Assembly: GCF_000424445.1 (NCBI RefSeq)
Contig: NZ_AUJX01000009.1
Location: 42,611-106,610, forward strand
Direction of reading: 5' to 3'
Source of the DNA: Oribacterium sp. NK2B42
GTDB lineage: Bacteria > Bacillota > Clostridia > Lachnospirales > Lachnospiraceae
DNA length: 64,000 nucleotides
Both the position numbers and the translations under genes were made by a program. The notes beneath the pieces are model-generated. The model was not told the origin of the DNA and searched no databases. It was given only the letters and a program-made list of their open reading frames with translations. Below are positions 20,508-33,018 of the stretch, piece after piece (the first letter of the stretch is position 1; each line of letters opens with the position of its first letter).

Positions 20508-22628
20508 TTATTTGCCTTTTTTCTCTTTGAGAACAGCTTCCTGAACGTTCTTAGGGCACTTCTCATAGTGATCGAAGAACATTGAGTAGTTTGCACGACC
20601 CTGTGTCTTTGAACGAAGGTCAGTTGCATAACCGAACATCTCTGCAAGAGGAACAAAGCTGTTAATCTGCTTGCCTGAAGGGATGTCCTCCATGCTCTCG
20701 ATACGTCCACGACGAGAATTTACATCGCCGATAACGTTACCCATATACTCTTCAGGAGTTACGATCTCAACCTTCATGATAGGTTCAAGAAGAACAGGAT
20801 CTGCCTTCTCCATAGCTGTCTTGAATGCGATTGAACCGGCGAACTCGAATGCACGCTCGTTAGAATCGACATCATGGTATGATCCATCGTAAACATTAGC
20901 ATGGATACCAAGTACAGGATAGCCGGCAAGAATACCTGACTGAGCTGCGTTTCTGATACCCTTCTCGATAGCAGGAATGTACTCCTTAGGGATAGAACCA
21001 CCGACAACAGTAGACTCAAACTTGAAGGTCTCTTCAGCGTTTGCATCCATCGGCTCGAACTTAACCTTACAATCACCGTACATACCTGAACCACCGGACT
21101 GGTGAACATAACGGCCCTGTACATCAACAGCCTTTGTAAATGTCTCCTTGTAAGCAACCTGAGGAGCACCAACATTAGCCTCTACGTGGAACTCACGGAG
21201 AAGACGGTCAACAATGATCTCAAGGTGAAGCTCACCCATACCAGAAATGATTGTCTGTCCTGTCTCTTCATCAGTTCTTACACGGAAGGTAGGATCCTCT
21301 TCAGCAAGCTTTGCAAGAGCATCTGTCATCTTACCCTGTGAAGCCTTGGTCTTTGGCTCGATAGCAACAGAGATAACAGGCTCAGGGAATTCCATAGACT
21401 CAAGAATGATAGGGTGCTGCTCATCACAGATTGTGTCACCTGTTGTAGTTGTCTTGAAACCTACTGCAGCTGCGATATCACCTGAGAATACTTCATCAAG
21501 TTCCTGTCTCTTGTTAGCATGCATCTGAAGAAGACGACCAACTCTCTCCTTCTTATCCTTTGTAGAGTTCAGGCAGTAAGAACCGGTCTTAAGTGTACCT
21601 GAATATACACGGAAATATGCAAGCTTACCTACGAACGGGTCAGTCATGATCTTGAATGCAAGAGCTGAGAATGGAGCGGAATCTGATGAAGGTCTTGAAG
21701 CCTCGTTTCCATCCATATCTGTACCTGTAACATCAGGAACATCTGTAGGAGCCGGGAGATAATCAATAACAGCATCAAGAAGCTTCTGTACGCCCTTGTT
21801 TCTGTAAGCTGTACCGCAGAGGCAAGGAATCGCATCACCTGCAATAGTAGCCTTACGAAGAGCCTTCTTCATTTCTTCAATAGTAAGCTCTTCACCCTCA
21901 AGGTACTTCTCCATAAGATCCTCATCAAGCTCAGCAATCTGCTCTACCATCTTTGTATGGTACTCTTCAGCCTGATCCTTCATATCATCAGGAACATCTG
22001 TGATCTCGATGTCTTCGCCCTTGTCATCTCTATAGTAGTAAGCCTTCATCTCCATAAGGTCGATGAGACCTACATAAGTGTCCTCACGTCCGATAGGAAT
22101 CTGAACCATAACGCAGTTCTTACCAAGACGATCAATGATAGTCTGAACAGAATGGAAGAAATCAGCACCTACTATATCCATCTTGTTGATGAATGCCATT
22201 CTGGGTACATGATATGTATCAGCCTGTCTCCAAACGTTCTCTGACTGTGGCTCAACGCCGGACTTAGCGTCGAACACACCTACAGCACCGTCAAGTACTC
22301 TAAGTGAACGCTCAACCTCAACAGTGAAGTCTACGTGACCCGGAGTATCAATGATGTTGATTCTGTACTCAGGAGCACCTTCAATCTTCTTGTGCTGGAA
22401 CTCCTGTGTCCAGTGGCATGTAGTAGCAGCGGATGTGATAGTGATACCACGCTCCTGCTCCTGCTCCATCCAGTCCATGGTTGCTGTTCCTTCATGTGTG
22501 TCACCGATCTTGTGGTTAACACCTGTGTAGAAGAGGATACGCTCTGTCAGTGTAGTCTTACCGGCATCGATATGTGCCATGATACCAATATTTCTTGTAT
22601 GCTCAAGTGAATATTCTCTGGTAGCCAA
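20508..22628 (-). CDS. fusA: Translation elongation factor G
   Basis: The 706-residue protein is of normal length. It has G1 [21 protein letters not shown] and the later EF-G domains ([25 protein letters not shown]). It drives ribosomal translocation and, with RRF, recycling. The start is TTG (TTG GCT ACC), 8 bases after GGAGGG, 15 bp downstream of rpsG. Confidence 0.98.
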   Translation of the reverse strand: MATREYSLEHTRNIGIMAHIDAGKTTLTERILFYTGVNHKIGDTHEGTATMDWMEQEQERGITITSAATTCHWTQEFQHKKIEGAPEYRINIIDTPGHVDFTVEVERSLRVLDGAVGVFDAKSGVEPQSENVWRQADTYHVPRMAFINKMDIVGADFFHSVQTIIDRLGKNCVMVQIPIGREDTYVGLIDLMEMKAYYYRDDKGEDIEITDVPDDMKDQAEEYHTKMVEQIAELDEDLMEKYLEGEELTIEEMKKALRKATIAGDAIPCLCGTAYRNKGVQKLLDAVIDYLPAPTDVPDVTGTDMDGNEASRPSSDSAPFSALAFKIMTDPFVGKLAYFRVYSGTLKTGSYCLNSTKDKKERVGRLLQMHANKRQELDEVFSGDIAAAVGFKTTTTGDTICDEQHPIILESMEFPEPVISVAIEPKTKASQGKMTDALAKLAEEDPTFRVRTDEETGQTIISGMGELHLEIIVDRLLREFHVEANVGAPQVAYKETFTKAVDVQGRYVHQSGGSGMYGDCKVKFEPMDANAEETFKFESTVVGGSIPKEYIPAIEKGIRNAAQSGILAGYPVLGIHANVYDGSYHDVDSNERAFEFAGSIAFKTAMEKADPVLLEPIMKVEIVTPEEYMGNVIGDVNSRRGRIESMEDIPSGKQINSFVPLAEMFGYATDLRSKTQGRANYSMFFDHYEKCPKNVQEAVLKEKKGK

Positions 22629-22643
22629 AGTGTTTCCCTCCTA

Positions 22644-23114
22644 TCAGAATCTGTAATGTGCGAATGCCTTGTTAGCCTCAGCCATTCTATGCATCTCTTC
22701 CTTACGCTTAACAGCTGCACCGGTATTGTTTGCAGCGTCCATGATCTCGTTAGCGAGTCTCTCAGCCTGAGTCTTCTCAGATCTCTTACGTGAGAACTCT
22801 GTAAGCCAACGAAGACCAAGTGTCTGACGTCTCTCAGGCTTAACCTCCATAGGTACCTGATATGTGGCACCACCGATACGCTTAGCCTTAACTTCAAGAA
22901 CAGGCATGATGTTGTTCATAGCCTCTTCAAATACTTCTGTAGCTTCCTTGCCGCTCTTCTCTGCGACGATGTCGAATGCACCATAAACGATCTTCTGTGC
23001 AACACCCTTCTTACCATCAAGCATGATGGAATTAACAAGCTTTGTTACAATCTTTGAATTGTAGATTGGGTCTGCGAGAACGTCTCTGTGCAGAGTATGT
23101 CCTTTACGTGGCAC
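22644..23114 (-). CDS. rpsG: 30S ribosomal protein S7
   Basis: The 156 residues match S7 from [16 protein letters not shown] to the C-terminal NKAFAHYRF. It nucleates assembly of the 30S head on 16S rRNA and contacts the E site. The start codon is GTG after AAGGAGGG. In other bacteria S7 represses its own operon; the 176-bp gap to rpsL is where such a site would lie, but I see no proof of it here. Confidence 0.97.
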   Translation of the reverse strand: MPRKGHTLHRDVLADPIYNSKIVTKLVNSIMLDGKKGVAQKIVYGAFDIVAEKSGKEATEVFEEAMNNIMPVLEVKAKRIGGATYQVPMEVKPERRQTLGLRWLTEFSRKRSEKTQAERLANEIMDAANNTGAAVKRKEEMHRMAEANKAFAHYRF

Positions 23115-23290
23115 GTTACTTCCCTCCTTAAAAATTTGTTTTAGATCATCGGTACTCTACGCAACTGCTACTTAAATGTAGTGTTTTGCGAGTTCATGCG
23201 GACAAGGACACACCTTATATAAATAATGAGTTCCATTATCCGTCATTTTAACCATGTCTTAATTGCTGAATCTTACTAAGGTAATATAAA

Positions 23291-23710
23291 TTACTTCTTA
23301 GCCTTAGGTCTCTTTGCGCCGTACTTTGAACGGGCCTGCATTCTGTTTGCAACGCCGGCTGTGTCCAGTGTTCCACGGATGATATGGTATCTTGTACCAG
23401 GAAGATCCTTAACACGGCCACCACGAATCATAACAACAGAGTGCTCCTGAAGGTTATGTCCCTCTCCCGGAATGTATGATGTAACTTCGAAACCGTTTGA
23501 AAGTCTTACTCTGGCGATCTTACGAAGAGCTGAGTTAGGCTTCTTAGGTGTAGCTGTCTTAACAGCTGTACATACACCACGCTTCTGAGGAGCGGAAATG
23601 TTAGTTGCCACCTTCTTTAAAGAGTTGAATCCTTTCTGAAGTGCAGGTGCGGTAGACTTCTTCTTCTGAGAAGTTCTGCCCTTTCTTACTAACTGGTTAA
23701 ATGTAGGCAT
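23291..23710 (-). CDS. rpsL: 30S ribosomal protein S12
   Basis: The 139 residues contain the S12 core ([44 protein letters not shown]). Lys in PKKPNSA is the residue whose change gives streptomycin resistance elsewhere; here it is wild type. It is first in the str operon, after the rpoC terminator. Confidence 0.98.
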   Translation of the reverse strand: MPTFNQLVRKGRTSQKKKSTAPALQKGFNSLKKVATNISAPQKRGVCTAVKTATPKKPNSALRKIARVRLSNGFEVTSYIPGEGHNLQEHSVVMIRGGRVKDLPGTRYHIIRGTLDTAGVANRMQARSKYGAKRPKAKK

Positions 23711-23853
23711 TTGGTTCTCCTTTCGTTAGGTTTATGATATGTGTATTTTTTACTCTGAAATACTAAAACAGAGCGTGCTTTTTACACACGCCTAAGTACT
23801 ATACTTCAATCAAATTTTCTTGTCAATCGAATTTATATATTTTTTATAGAGCA

Positions 23854-23883
23854 AAAGGGACCGCAGCAAGCCGCGGTCCCTTT
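23854..23883 (-). terminator. Terminator between rpoC and rpsL
   Basis: Arms AAAGGGACCGC and GCGGTCCCTTT pair perfectly around an 8-base loop, 80 bp after the rpoC stop. It separates the rpoBC and str operons. Confidence 0.75.
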
Positions 23884-23964
23884 CTACTAATATTATTGTG
23901 CATTCGCAGTATCGACTCGGGATTGCAAGCTGACTTGCCACCCCTGTGGTTTCAGTGAAACGCT

Positions 23965-26900
23965 TTAAAGTACGTTATTCTTCTGGTTCTCGATTCTGTG
24001 ACGGGCTGCGATTCTCTCAACGCCTTCAGCATCGATGTCAAATGCCTCATCAGGTGTGAAGAGCTGCTCTGTCTCGTCCTCGATATCCTCAATATCCTGT
24101 GAAAGCTCTACATTTCTGTAACGCTTCATGCCTGTACCGGCAGGAATGAGCTTACCGATGATAACGTTCTCCTTAAGTCCCACAAGGTTGTCTCTCTTTC
24201 CGTTGATGGCAGCCTCGGTAAGAACCTTGGTTGTCTCCTGGAAGGATGCAGCTGACAGGAAGGAATCTGTTGCAAGAGATGCCTTGGTGATACCAAGCAT
24301 GATTCTTGTTCCCTCTGCCGGCTTCTTGCCTTCTGCGATAAGTCTCTCGTTCTCATCCTCGAAATCAAGACGATCAACGGTTGTACCCGGAATGAAGTGT
24401 GAATCACCTGCATCGTTGATTCGTTCCTTCTTCATCATCTGATGAACGATCATCTCGATATGTCTGTCCTGAATCTCAACACCCTGGAGACGGTATACTC
24501 TCTGAACTTCAGAGATCATGTAATCCTGTACTGCCTTGGTGCCCTTGATCTTCAGAAGATCATGAGGGTTAATGGAACCTTCTGTAAGTACGTCACCGGC
24601 CTCAAGAACCTGACCGTTCTGCACCTTAAGTCTGGAACCGTATGGAATGAGGTATGTCTTTGACTGAGCATTAGCAGAATCAGTAACAACAACCTCTCTC
24701 TTCTTAGCGGTTTCCTTGATTTCAACCACACCCGGGATCTCTGTAAGAATTGCAAGTCCCTTAGGTTTACGAGCCTCGAAAAGCTCCTCAACTCTCGGAA
24801 GACCCTGTGTGATATCACCACCGGCAACACCACCGGTGTGGAAGGTTCTCATGGTAAGCTGTGTACCAGGCTCACCGATTGACTGAGCAGCGATGATACC
24901 AACTGCCTCACCAATCTGAACCGGCTGACCTGTTGCAAGGTTTGAACCGTAGCACTTAGCGCAGACACCATTCTTTGAACGGCATGTAAGTACGGTTCTG
25001 ATCTTGATGGTCTTTCTGCCCATGTTGTTAAGAGCCTTGATAACACGTGGTGCACGCTTAGGTGTAACCATGTGATCAGCCTTAACGATAGTCTTGCCTG
25101 TCTCAGGATCTACGATATCCTCAGCGATGTAACGGCCTGTGATACGATCCTGAAGTGACTCGATCTTCTCCTGTCCGTCAGAAAGCTCTGAAATCTCAAG
25201 GAACGGAATCTTGTCCTTATTTGCCGAGCAGTCAAGCTCACGGATGATGAGATCCTGTGTAACGTCAACCATTCGACGTGTAAGATATCCGGAATCGGCT
25301 GTACGGAGCGCAGTATCGGAAAGTCCCTTACGGGCACCGTGTGCGGAAATGAAGTACTCCAGTACGTCAAGACCTTCACGGAAGTTTGACTTGATAGGGA
25401 GCTCGATGGTACGTCCGGTTGTATCAGCCATGAGTCCACGCATACCTGCAAGCTGCTTGATCTGCTTATCAGATCCACGGGCTCCGGAATCAGCCATCAT
25501 GAAGATGTTGTTGTACTTATCAAGACCACTGAGAAGGTCATGAGTAAGCTGATCATCGGTCTTCTTCCATGTATCGATAACTTCCTGATATCTCTCTTCC
25601 TCTGTTACGAGACCACGACGGTAGTTACGTGCGATCTTATCTACAGTCTTCTGTGCTTCATCAAGGAGCTGCTGCTTTGATGCAGGCACTGTCATATCCG
25701 AAATGGAAACGGTCATGGCTGCAATTGTAGACTGCTTGTAGCCCATGGACTTGATGTCATCAAGGCTTAATGCTGTCTGTGTTGCACCGTGAACGTCCAT
25801 TATCTTTTCAAGGATCTTCTTAAGGTTCTTCTTCTTAACGATCTCATCGATTTCAGGAAGGATCTCATTGCCCGGGATTGAACGGTCAACAAATCCGAGA
25901 TCCTGAGGGATGATCTCATTAAATATGAGACGACCTACAGTTGTATTGATAACACCTTCAACAGTTCTCTCGGTACCGTCCTCGTTCTTGAGGATCTTCT
26001 TGATACGTACCTTGATTCTTGTGTGCATGGTGATGTAGCCATTTTCCTTTGCAAGGATAGCCTCGTTAATGCTCTTGAAGAACATTCCCTCGTTAGGCTC
26101 ACCCGGTCTCTCCTGTGTGATGTAGTAGATACCAAGTACCATATCCTGTGAAGGAACAGCAACAACACCACCGTCTGAAGGCTTGAGCAGGTTGTTGGGC
26201 GCGAGAAGCATGAATCTGCACTCTGCCTGAGCTTCCTGTGTAAGAGGAAGGTGGATAGCCATCTGGTCACCATCGAAGTCAGCATTGAACGCTGCACAAA
26301 CGAGCGGATGGAGTCTTATCGCCTTACCTTCTACAAGTGTGGGCTCGAATGCCTGGATACCGAGTCTGTGAAGGGTCGGGGCACGGTTAAGCATAACCGG
26401 GTGACCCTTGATAACGCCTTCAAGGATATCCCAAACCATAGGATCAAGTCTCTCGACCATCTTCTTGGCATTCTTAATGTTGTGTGCCTTACCTGTATTT
26501 ACAAGCTCCTTCATTACGAAAGGCTTGAAAAGCTCGAGAGCCATCTCCTTAGGAACACCGCACTGATAGATCTTAAGGTCAGGTCCTACGACGATAACAG
26601 AACGTCCTGAGTAGTCAACACGCTTACCGAGAAGGTTCTGTCTGAAACGTCCCTGCTTACCCTTTAACATATCTGAAAGTGACTTCAGAGCTCTGTTTCC
26701 GGGACCTGTTACAGGACGTCCGCGACGGCCATTATCGATAAGTGCATCAACAGCTTCCTGAAGCATACGCTTCTCGTTACGTACGATGATCTCAGGTGCG
26801 CCAAGCTCGAGAAGACGGGCAAGACGGTTGTTTCTGTTAATGATTCTTCTGTAAAGATCGTTAAGATCCGATGTAGCAAAACGTCCGCCGTCAAGCTGTA

Positions 26901-27645
26901 CCATAGGACGAAGATCAGGCGGGATAACAGGAAGCTCTGTAAGGATCATCCACTCAGGAAGGTTTCCTGATGAGCGGAATGCCTCAACAACCTCAAGTCT
27001 CTTTACGATTCTTGCTCTCTTCTGACCGGAAGCATCATCAAGCTCCTGTCTTAATTCTGTATACTCCTTTTCAAGGTCAATGCTCTTAAGGAGCTCAAGT
27101 ACAGCCTCTGCACCCATTCCTGCACGGAAGGAACCATAGCCATACTGTTCGATCGCATCTCTGTACTCCTTCTCGGAGAGAACCTGCTTGTACTCAAGCT
27201 GTGTCTCACCCTTGTCAAGTACGATATAGCTTGCGAAATAGAGAACTCTCTCAAGGACACGGGGGCTGATATCAAGTATCAGACCCATCCTTGAAGGAAT
27301 ACCCTTAAAATACCAGATGTGGGAAACAGGAGCTGCAAGAGCTATATGTCCCATTCTCTCACGTCTTACGGAGGACTTTGTTACCTCAACACCGCAGCGG
27401 TCACAAACAACACCCTTATAACGGATCTTCTTGTACTTTCCGCAGTGGCACTCCCAGTCTTTAACCGGTCCAAAGATACGCTCACAGAAAAGTCCATCCT
27501 TCTCAGGCTTCAGAGTTCTGTAGTTGATTGTCTCAGGCTTCTTAACTTCGCCGTGAGACCACTCCAGGATCTTCTCCGGAGAGGCAAGGCCGATCTTGAT
27601 CGAATCAAACTGAACAGGCTCATTTATTTTATCAAGCTGTGCCAT
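23965..27645 (-). CDS. rpoC: RNA polymerase subunit beta prime
   Basis: The 1,226 residues include the N-terminal zinc site ([20 protein letters not shown]), the active-site Mg2+ motif [12 protein letters not shown], the bridge helix and the second zinc site ([13 protein letters not shown]). It is the standard Firmicute length. The start follows AGGAGG, 13 bp after rpoB. Confidence 0.98.
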   Translation of the reverse strand: MAQLDKINEPVQFDSIKIGLASPEKILEWSHGEVKKPETINYRTLKPEKDGLFCERIFGPVKDWECHCGKYKKIRYKGVVCDRCGVEVTKSSVRRERMGHIALAAPVSHIWYFKGIPSRMGLILDISPRVLERVLYFASYIVLDKGETQLEYKQVLSEKEYRDAIEQYGYGSFRAGMGAEAVLELLKSIDLEKEYTELRQELDDASGQKRARIVKRLEVVEAFRSSGNLPEWMILTELPVIPPDLRPMVQLDGGRFATSDLNDLYRRIINRNNRLARLLELGAPEIIVRNEKRMLQEAVDALIDNGRRGRPVTGPGNRALKSLSDMLKGKQGRFRQNLLGKRVDYSGRSVIVVGPDLKIYQCGVPKEMALELFKPFVMKELVNTGKAHNIKNAKKMVERLDPMVWDILEGVIKGHPVMLNRAPTLHRLGIQAFEPTLVEGKAIRLHPLVCAAFNADFDGDQMAIHLPLTQEAQAECRFMLLAPNNLLKPSDGGVVAVPSQDMVLGIYYITQERPGEPNEGMFFKSINEAILAKENGYITMHTRIKVRIKKILKNEDGTERTVEGVINTTVGRLIFNEIIPQDLGFVDRSIPGNEILPEIDEIVKKKNLKKILEKIMDVHGATQTALSLDDIKSMGYKQSTIAAMTVSISDMTVPASKQQLLDEAQKTVDKIARNYRRGLVTEEERYQEVIDTWKKTDDQLTHDLLSGLDKYNNIFMMADSGARGSDKQIKQLAGMRGLMADTTGRTIELPIKSNFREGLDVLEYFISAHGARKGLSDTALRTADSGYLTRRMVDVTQDLIIRELDCSANKDKIPFLEISELSDGQEKIESLQDRITGRYIAEDIVDPETGKTIVKADHMVTPKRAPRVIKALNNMGRKTIKIRTVLTCRSKNGVCAKCYGSNLATGQPVQIGEAVGIIAAQSIGEPGTQLTMRTFHTGGVAGGDITQGLPRVEELFEARKPKGLAILTEIPGVVEIKETAKKREVVVTDSANAQSKTYLIPYGSRLKVQNGQVLEAGDVLTEGSINPHDLLKIKGTKAVQDYMISEVQRVYRLQGVEIQDRHIEMIVHQMMKKERINDAGDSHFIPGTTVDRLDFEDENERLIAEGKKPAEGTRIMLGITKASLATDSFLSAASFQETTKVLTEAAINGKRDNLVGLKENVIIGKLIPAGTGMKRYRNVELSQDIEDIEDETEQLFTPDEAFDIDAEGVERIAARHRIENQKNNVL

Positions 27646-27658
27646 GTATTCCTCCTAA

Positions 27659-30600
27659 TTATACTTCATCGTCGTCTGAGAAATCGTCAGACTCCGAAAC
27701 GATATCTTCACTATCCTCATAGAAATCTTCTTCCTCTGAAGAATCATCCCCGAAACCATCATCCATGAGATCTGCGCCTAATGCTGACACAAGCTCATCA
27801 TCGCCATCCGAGAACATCTCTACGCCCTGTTGAGACATGCTGTCATCCGCATCAACAAGCTCACCGTTCTTAAATTCCTGAGCAGCGAAGCCGTACTGGC
27901 CAAGGTTCTCATTCTTATCGTAACGGTTGTCTCCGCCTGAAAGCAGACGGTGCATATCCTGGTTAGCATCGTAGAGATCCTCTGTAATCTCAATCTCATT
28001 CTGCTGATCGTCAAGTACGCGTACGTCGAGACAGAGTGCCTCAAGTTCCTTAAGCATAACCTTGAAGGACTCAGGCACACCCGGAGCAGGGATATTCTGT
28101 CCCTTGATGATAGCCTCATAGGTCTTGACACGTCCTGCAACGTCATCGGACTTCATGGTAAGGATCTCCTGAAGTGTGTATGCAGCACCGTAAGCCTCGA
28201 GGGCCCAAACTTCCATCTCTCCGAAACGCTGTCCACCGAACTGTGCCTTACCACCAAGTGGCTGCTGTGTAACCAGTGAATACGGACCGGTTGAACGTGC
28301 GTGAATCTTATCATCTACAAGGTGATGGAGCTTGAGATAATGCATGAATCCGATAGATGTCTTGCCATCAAACGGAAGTCCTGTACGTCCATCCCGGAGC
28401 TGCACCTTACCGTCAGTTCCGATAGGTACACCCTTCCACTCCTCTCTGTGATCGAGATGAGCGCCGAGATACTCATAAACCTCAGGATCAAGCTCTTCCT
28501 TGTGTAATTCTGTAAACTCTTCCCATGACTTGTTAACGTAATCGTTTGCAAGGATGAGGGTCTGTCTGATATCAGGCTCTGTAGCACCATCAAAGATAGG
28601 TGTTGAAACGTCGATACCGAGAACCTTCGCAGCAAGAGAAAGGTGTAACTCAAGCACCTGTCCGATATTCATTCGGGAAGGCACGCCTAGAGGATTAAGC
28701 ACGATATCAAGCGGACGTCCGTTAGGAAGGTATGGAAGATCCTCTACAGGGAGAACTCTTGAACATACACCCTTGTTTCCGTGACGGCCGGCCATCTTAT
28801 CGCCAACACCGATCTTTCTCTTCTGTGCGATATAAATACGAACTGACTCTGAAACTCCCGGAGCGAGCTCGTCTGAATTTTCTCTTGTAAATACCTTGGC
28901 ATCCACAACAACGCCGTATGCGCCGTGAGGTACCTTTAACGAAGTGTCACGAACTTCTCTTGCCTTCTCACCGAAGATAGCGCGAAGGAGTCTCTCTTCA
29001 GCTGTAAGCTCTGTCTCTCCCTTAGGAGTAACCTTACCAACGAGAATGTCACCGGCACGAACCTCAGCACCGATACGGATGATTCCGCGCTCGTCAAGGT
29101 TCTTTAATGCATCGTCACCTACACCGGGAACGTCAGAAGTGATCTCCTCAGGTCCGAGCTTGGTGTCGCGGGCTTCACATTCGTACTCTTCAATATGTAT
29201 AGATGTATAAACATCATTCTGGATGAGCTTCTCTGAAAGGAGAACCGCATCCTCGTAGTTGTAACCTTCCCATGTCATGAATCCGATAAGAGGGTTCTTA
29301 CCGAGAGCGATCTCACCCTGACAGGTTGAAGGACCATCGGCGATAACATCACCCTTCTTTACATGATCACCTGCAAATACGATAGGCTTCTGGTTGTAGC
29401 AGTTGGACTGGTTGGATCTCATGAACTTTGTGAGCTTGTACTCATCAAGAGTTGCATCGGAATCACGACGGATCACGATCTTGTTTGAAGCAGAGATCTC
29501 AACTACACCATCATACTTTGCAACGCAGCAAACACCTGAGTCAACGGCAGCCTTTGCGGAAATACCGGTATCAACTGCTGCTCTCTCGGTAACCATAAGA
29601 GGCACGGCCTGACGCTGCATGTTTGATCCCATGAGGGCACGGTTAGCGTCATCGTTCTGGAGGAACGGAATCATGGATGTAGCAACCGAGAATACCATCT
29701 TGGGTGATACGTCCATCATATCGATAGAGGCCTTAGGGAATGCCTGGGTAGCCTCTCTGAAACGGCCGGAAACATTGTCATGAAGGAAATGTCCGTCTGC
29801 ATCAAGCGGCTCGTTTGCCTGTGCAACTACGTAGTTATCCTCTTCATCGGCAGCAAGGTATACAACGTCTTTTGTCACCTTAGGATTCTGAGGGTCAGAC
29901 TTGTCTACCATACGGTATGGAGCCTCTATAAAGCCGTACTCATTGATACGGGCATAGGATGCGAGAGAGTTGATAAGACCGATGTTAGGTCCTTCAGGTG
30001 TCTCGATAGGGCACATACGTCCATAGTGTGTATAGTGAACGTCTCGAACCTCAAATCCTGCACGGTCTCTTGAAAGACCGCCCGGTCCGAGGGCTGAAAG
30101 TCTACGCTTATGTGTAAGCTCTGAAAGCGGGTTGTTCTGATCCATGAACTGTGACAGCTGTGATGAACCGAAGAACTCCTTAACAGAAGCTGTTACGGGC
30201 TTAATGTTTATGAGGCTCTGAGGTGTGATCTCCTCGATATCCTGTGTTGCCATACGCTCGCGGACAACACGCTCCATACGGGAGAGACCGATACGGTACT
30301 GATTCTGGAGAAGCTCTCCCACAGCACGGATACGACGGTTTCCGAGATGATCGATATCATCCTTGGTTCCGACCTCTTCCTCAAGATGCATGCAGTAGTT
30401 AATGGAAGCAAAGATATCTTCCTTAGTGATGTGCTTCGGAACAAGCTCATGCATATCCTTCATGATGGCTATACGGAGAGCTCTCTGATCGTCAGCATTC
30501 TCCTCCATAAGTCTTGCAAGCTCAGGATAGTAAACGAGCTCATCAGGCTTATCCTGGTCGATAAGTGCCTGCTTCTCTTCGAGAGTAAGGGCATCCCAAA

Positions 30601-31786
30601 GCTTCTTCTCAGCCTCTTCGCTTAATGATGCATGTGTGCGGTCAGCCTGCTTTTCAAAGTACTCCTTAACGTGCTCGTACTCCTTGGCCTCATCGTAATC
30701 GATCTCCGAAGCGTCGAAAGTAACGTACTTATCAAGGTCTACCTCCATAGCTGAAAGAACCTTTACCTTACGTGTAGGGCCGTCGATCCATACGTAAGGA
30801 ACTGCTGCATCCTGGATCTCGATAGCCTTCTGACGGGAGATCTGCTCTCCTGCCTGTGCGATAACTTCACCTGTTGACTCATCGATAACATCCTCAGCGA
30901 GAGTATGTCCCTTGATACGGTTCTTGAAGTGAAGCTTCTTATTAAATTTATAACGTCCAACCTTTGCAAGATCGTAACGGCGCGGGTCGAAGAACATGCC
31001 GTTAAGAAGTGAGCTTGCCGAATCAACCGAAAGCGGCTCACCCGGTCTTATCTTTCTGTAAAGTTCAAGAAGACCACCCTCGTAGTTCTGAGCCTCAGGT
31101 GACTCCTTCTCGAAAGAAGCCATGAGCTTAGGCTCTTCACCGAAGAGGTCAATGATCTCGGCATTGGAGCTGATACCAAGCGCACGGATAAATACAGATA
31201 CAGGAACCTTACGGGTTCTGTCTACACGTACGAAAAATACGTCATTGGAATCTGTTTCATACTCGATCCATGCACCACGGTTAGGGATAACTGTACATGA
31301 GTAAAGCTCTTTACCGATCTTATCGTGATCCTGACCATAGTAAATGCCCGGAGAACGAACGAGCTGTGATACGATAACTCGCTCTGCACCGTTAATAACA
31401 AATGAGCCGGTATCTGTCATCAGAGGCAGATCGCCCATAAATATCTCATGTTCGTTGATCTCTTCCTTATCCTTGTTGATAAGACGTACTTTCACCTTGA
31501 GAGGTGCTGCGTAAGTCGCATCACGCTCCTTGCACTCCTCGATGTTGTACTTCTTCTCATCTTCGCAGAGCTTGTAGCCTACGAACTCAAGGGAAAGGTG
31601 TCCAGCAAAATCCTGGATCGGAGAGATGTCATCAAATGCCTCGCGGAGGCCGTCTGAAAGGAACCACTCGTAGGAATCCTTCTGGACTTCAATCAGGTTT
31701 GGCATCTCCAGCACTTCTTCGTGCTGTGCAAATGTCATTCTGATGTTTTTGCCGTTTTTAACGACACGCATCTTGCTTTTTTCCAT
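27659..31786 (-). CDS. rpoB: RNA polymerase subunit beta
   Basis: I choose the ATG at 31786 ([12 protein letters not shown]): it has GGGGTGA upstream and matches homologue starts, whereas the ATG at 31834 has no site. About 1,375 residues result. The rifampicin-region sequence [31 protein letters not shown] is wild type. After the usual beta C-terminus ([21 protein letters not shown]) follows an acidic tail of some 90 residues (..[25 protein letters not shown]) common in this group. The ribosomal genes rplJ/rplL that usually precede rpoB are not here. Confidence 0.97.
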   Translation of the reverse strand: MEKSKMRVVKNGKNIRMTFAQHEEVLEMPNLIEVQKDSYEWFLSDGLREAFDDISPIQDFAGHLSLEFVGYKLCEDEKKYNIEECKERDATYAAPLKVKVRLINKDKEEINEHEIFMGDLPLMTDTGSFVINGAERVIVSQLVRSPGIYYGQDHDKIGKELYSCTVIPNRGAWIEYETDSNDVFFVRVDRTRKVPVSVFIRALGISSNAEIIDLFGEEPKLMASFEKESPEAQNYEGGLLELYRKIRPGEPLSVDSASSLLNGMFFDPRRYDLAKVGRYKFNKKLHFKNRIKGHTLAEDVIDESTGEVIAQAGEQISRQKAIEIQDAAVPYVWIDGPTRKVKVLSAMEVDLDKYVTFDASEIDYDEAKEYEHVKEYFEKQADRTHASLSEEAEKKLWDALTLEEKQALIDQDKPDELVYYPELARLMEENADDQRALRIAIMKDMHELVPKHITKEDIFASINYCMHLEEEVGTKDDIDHLGNRRIRAVGELLQNQYRIGLSRMERVVRERMATQDIEEITPQSLINIKPVTASVKEFFGSSQLSQFMDQNNPLSELTHKRRLSALGPGGLSRDRAGFEVRDVHYTHYGRMCPIETPEGPNIGLINSLASYARINEYGFIEAPYRMVDKSDPQNPKVTKDVVYLAADEEDNYVVAQANEPLDADGHFLHDNVSGRFREATQAFPKASIDMMDVSPKMVFSVATSMIPFLQNDDANRALMGSNMQRQAVPLMVTERAAVDTGISAKAAVDSGVCCVAKYDGVVEISASNKIVIRRDSDATLDEYKLTKFMRSNQSNCYNQKPIVFAGDHVKKGDVIADGPSTCQGEIALGKNPLIGFMTWEGYNYEDAVLLSEKLIQNDVYTSIHIEEYECEARDTKLGPEEITSDVPGVGDDALKNLDERGIIRIGAEVRAGDILVGKVTPKGETELTAEERLLRAIFGEKAREVRDTSLKVPHGAYGVVVDAKVFTRENSDELAPGVSESVRIYIAQKRKIGVGDKMAGRHGNKGVCSRVLPVEDLPYLPNGRPLDIVLNPLGVPSRMNIGQVLELHLSLAAKVLGIDVSTPIFDGATEPDIRQTLILANDYVNKSWEEFTELHKEELDPEVYEYLGAHLDHREEWKGVPIGTDGKVQLRDGRTGLPFDGKTSIGFMHYLKLHHLVDDKIHARSTGPYSLVTQQPLGGKAQFGGQRFGEMEVWALEAYGAAYTLQEILTMKSDDVAGRVKTYEAIIKGQNIPAPGVPESFKVMLKELEALCLDVRVLDDQQNEIEITEDLYDANQDMHRLLSGGDNRYDKNENLGQYGFAAQEFKNGELVDADDSMSQQGVEMFSDGDDELVSALGADLMDDGFGDDSSEEEDFYEDSEDIVSESDDFSDDDEV

Positions 31787-31999
31787 TGACCGTTCACCCC
31801 ATTGCGGGAAACCCGCTTGATCTTTGTGATTCATAGAAAGATGTGGATGTTCTCAAAATGTGCATTCATCGTTACGAGCATTGTATTTCGATGTATCAAC
31901 ATTTCAATGAATCTGGTTTAATGTTTCCTATAGTTACATGTATTTTGGAGACCGAAAAATGGGCGCAATATGCCTAGGGCCCCAAAATAGGTATCATAT

Positions 32000-32029
32000 A
32001 TACTATCGCAGGTAGAGGACTCAAGTCAA
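32000..32029 (-). promoter_or_regulatory. Candidate rpoBC promoter
   Basis: On the minus strand TTGACT (32024-32029) and TAGTAT (32000-32005) are 18 bp apart, giving a leader of about 210 nt before rpoB. It is divergent from the plus-strand promoter at 32084. Confidence 0.45.
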
Positions 32030-32073
32030 GGGGTGCATTTAAAAAAATAATTTTCTCATAAATATACAAAATC

Positions 32074-32112
32074 TGTGACACTTTTGTGACATTGGTCGTG
32101 ATAACTTATACA
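32074..32112 (+). promoter_or_regulatory. Plus-strand promoter with Pho-box-like direct repeat
   Basis: Two copies of TGTGACA (32074-32080, 32085-32091) are separated by CTTT, an 11-bp direct-repeat period. The second overlaps a -35 (TTGTGA, 32084-32089), followed after 17 bp by TATACA (32107-32112). The same arrangement recurs at 37526-37564. The geometry is that of OmpR/PhoB-class regulators; which regulator is unknown. Confidence 0.5.
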
Positions 32113-32118
32113 TATCAA

Positions 32119-32237
32119 AAAGAAAAAGCAATGTACTAAACTAAACCAGATAGATGCATAGCATTTTTCATAAACAAATCTCATAATTACTTCCTTATGA
32201 AAGCCTCCGACCCACTGCAATGGGTTGGAGGTTTTTC
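32119..32237 (+). ncRNA. Candidate small RNA of about 118 nt
   Basis: It is bounded by the promoter at 32084-32112 and a strong terminator (arms 32204-32214 and 32221-32231, then T5). No reading frame with a ribosome site lies inside. The transcript would be divergent from rpoB. This is inferred only from the promoter-terminator spacing. Confidence 0.4.
32204..32237 (+). terminator. Rho-independent terminator, plus strand
   Basis: An 11-bp stem CCTCCGACCCA/TGGGTTGGAGG with one G-T pair is followed by TTTTTC. No annotated plus-strand gene precedes it, which supports a small RNA. Confidence 0.65.
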
Positions 32238-32373
32238 ATTGTATCAGGAGGTTGAGCGTGGACGAGAGACCCGGAGCAGCGTGAGGCGAGGGAGAAGAAG
32301 TGATGTGGCGAACCCGGGCAGGTCGGTGTGTGACGTAGAAATGAGGCGAAGCGCTTGGGCAGATTGGAGAATC

Positions 32374-32406
32374 AAAAAAGCGGCTCACCGGGAAGTGAAC
32401 CGCTTT
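32374..32406 (-). terminator. Terminator of the 32419-33429 unit
   Basis: AAAGCGGTTCAC/GTGAGCCGCTTT with a six-base loop is followed by T run on the minus strand, directly after the stop at 32419. The stretch 32240-32372 between the two terminators is G-rich on the plus strand and unexplained. Confidence 0.75.
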
Positions 32407-32418
32407 GTATGATCTGTA

Positions 32419-32922
32419 TTATTTCTTCGACTCATTGAGCTGCTGCTCTGCCTTTTTTCTGAGACCTGCCAGGAAGCCCTTCTTCTCTGGTGCCTTGGGA
32501 ATTGCGCCACCGCGAACGGAAAGAATCTTACGGATATAGATTCCGGCAACAGCCACCTTACACTCTTTGTGTAAAGGGATCTGATCAAACACGCTCGGAT
32601 CAGCCATAAGTGTCATGATCTGTGGACCAACCTTTGCCTTAACAACTGGAAGCTTGCTGAGCTTTAAGTAAACCGGAGTCTGCTCCTCAACCTGCTTGGG
32701 AAGTCCCGCTGCCACAGCTTCCTTTATGGACATCTTCTTTTTATCGATAACGAGAAGTGTTACGTTCTGAGTATTGGCATCGATCATAGGCTGCTGTTCT
32801 GCCTGCTGCTGACTCATCTTACGTCCGAAATAGTAAAGAACTCCCAGAATAACAAGAAGTATCAGGAGTATGATGAGAAGCACTTTTCCTACAGCACCCA
32901 TTTCTATAGCCATTAAAAACAT
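32419..32922 (-). CDS. Small membrane-anchored protein, unknown family
   Basis: It has 167 residues from the ATG at 32922, which follows GAGG by 8 bases; the upstream TTG is less likely. The N-terminus is a membrane segment (GKVLLIILLILLVILGVLYYFG). The soluble part of about 130 residues contains Lys-rich and hydrophobic stretches and a basic C-terminus (GLRKKAEQQLNESKK). I do not recognise the family. It follows the DUF1934 gene by 96 bp and shares its terminator. Confidence 0.7.
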   Translation of the reverse strand: MFLMAIEMGAVGKVLLIILLILLVILGVLYYFGRKMSQQQAEQQPMIDANTQNVTLLVIDKKKMSIKEAVAAGLPKQVEEQTPVYLKLSKLPVVKAKVGPQIMTLMADPSVFDQIPLHKECKVAVAGIYIRKILSVRGGAIPKAPEKKGFLAGLRKKAEQQLNESKK

Positions 32923-33018
32923 ATATAAAATCCTCAACTTTCAAAAAATTACATGGTGGCGGATAAACCGCCGAAGCTAATATTACTATTTGAACTGTCA
33001 AAATGCAAGGAAAAAACA

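Noticed and set aside
32197..32412. 71-residue plus-strand frame after the 32.1-kb promoter
   Set aside because: No ribosome site, starts inside the terminator stem, and the composition is that of the G-rich stretch rather than of coding sequence.
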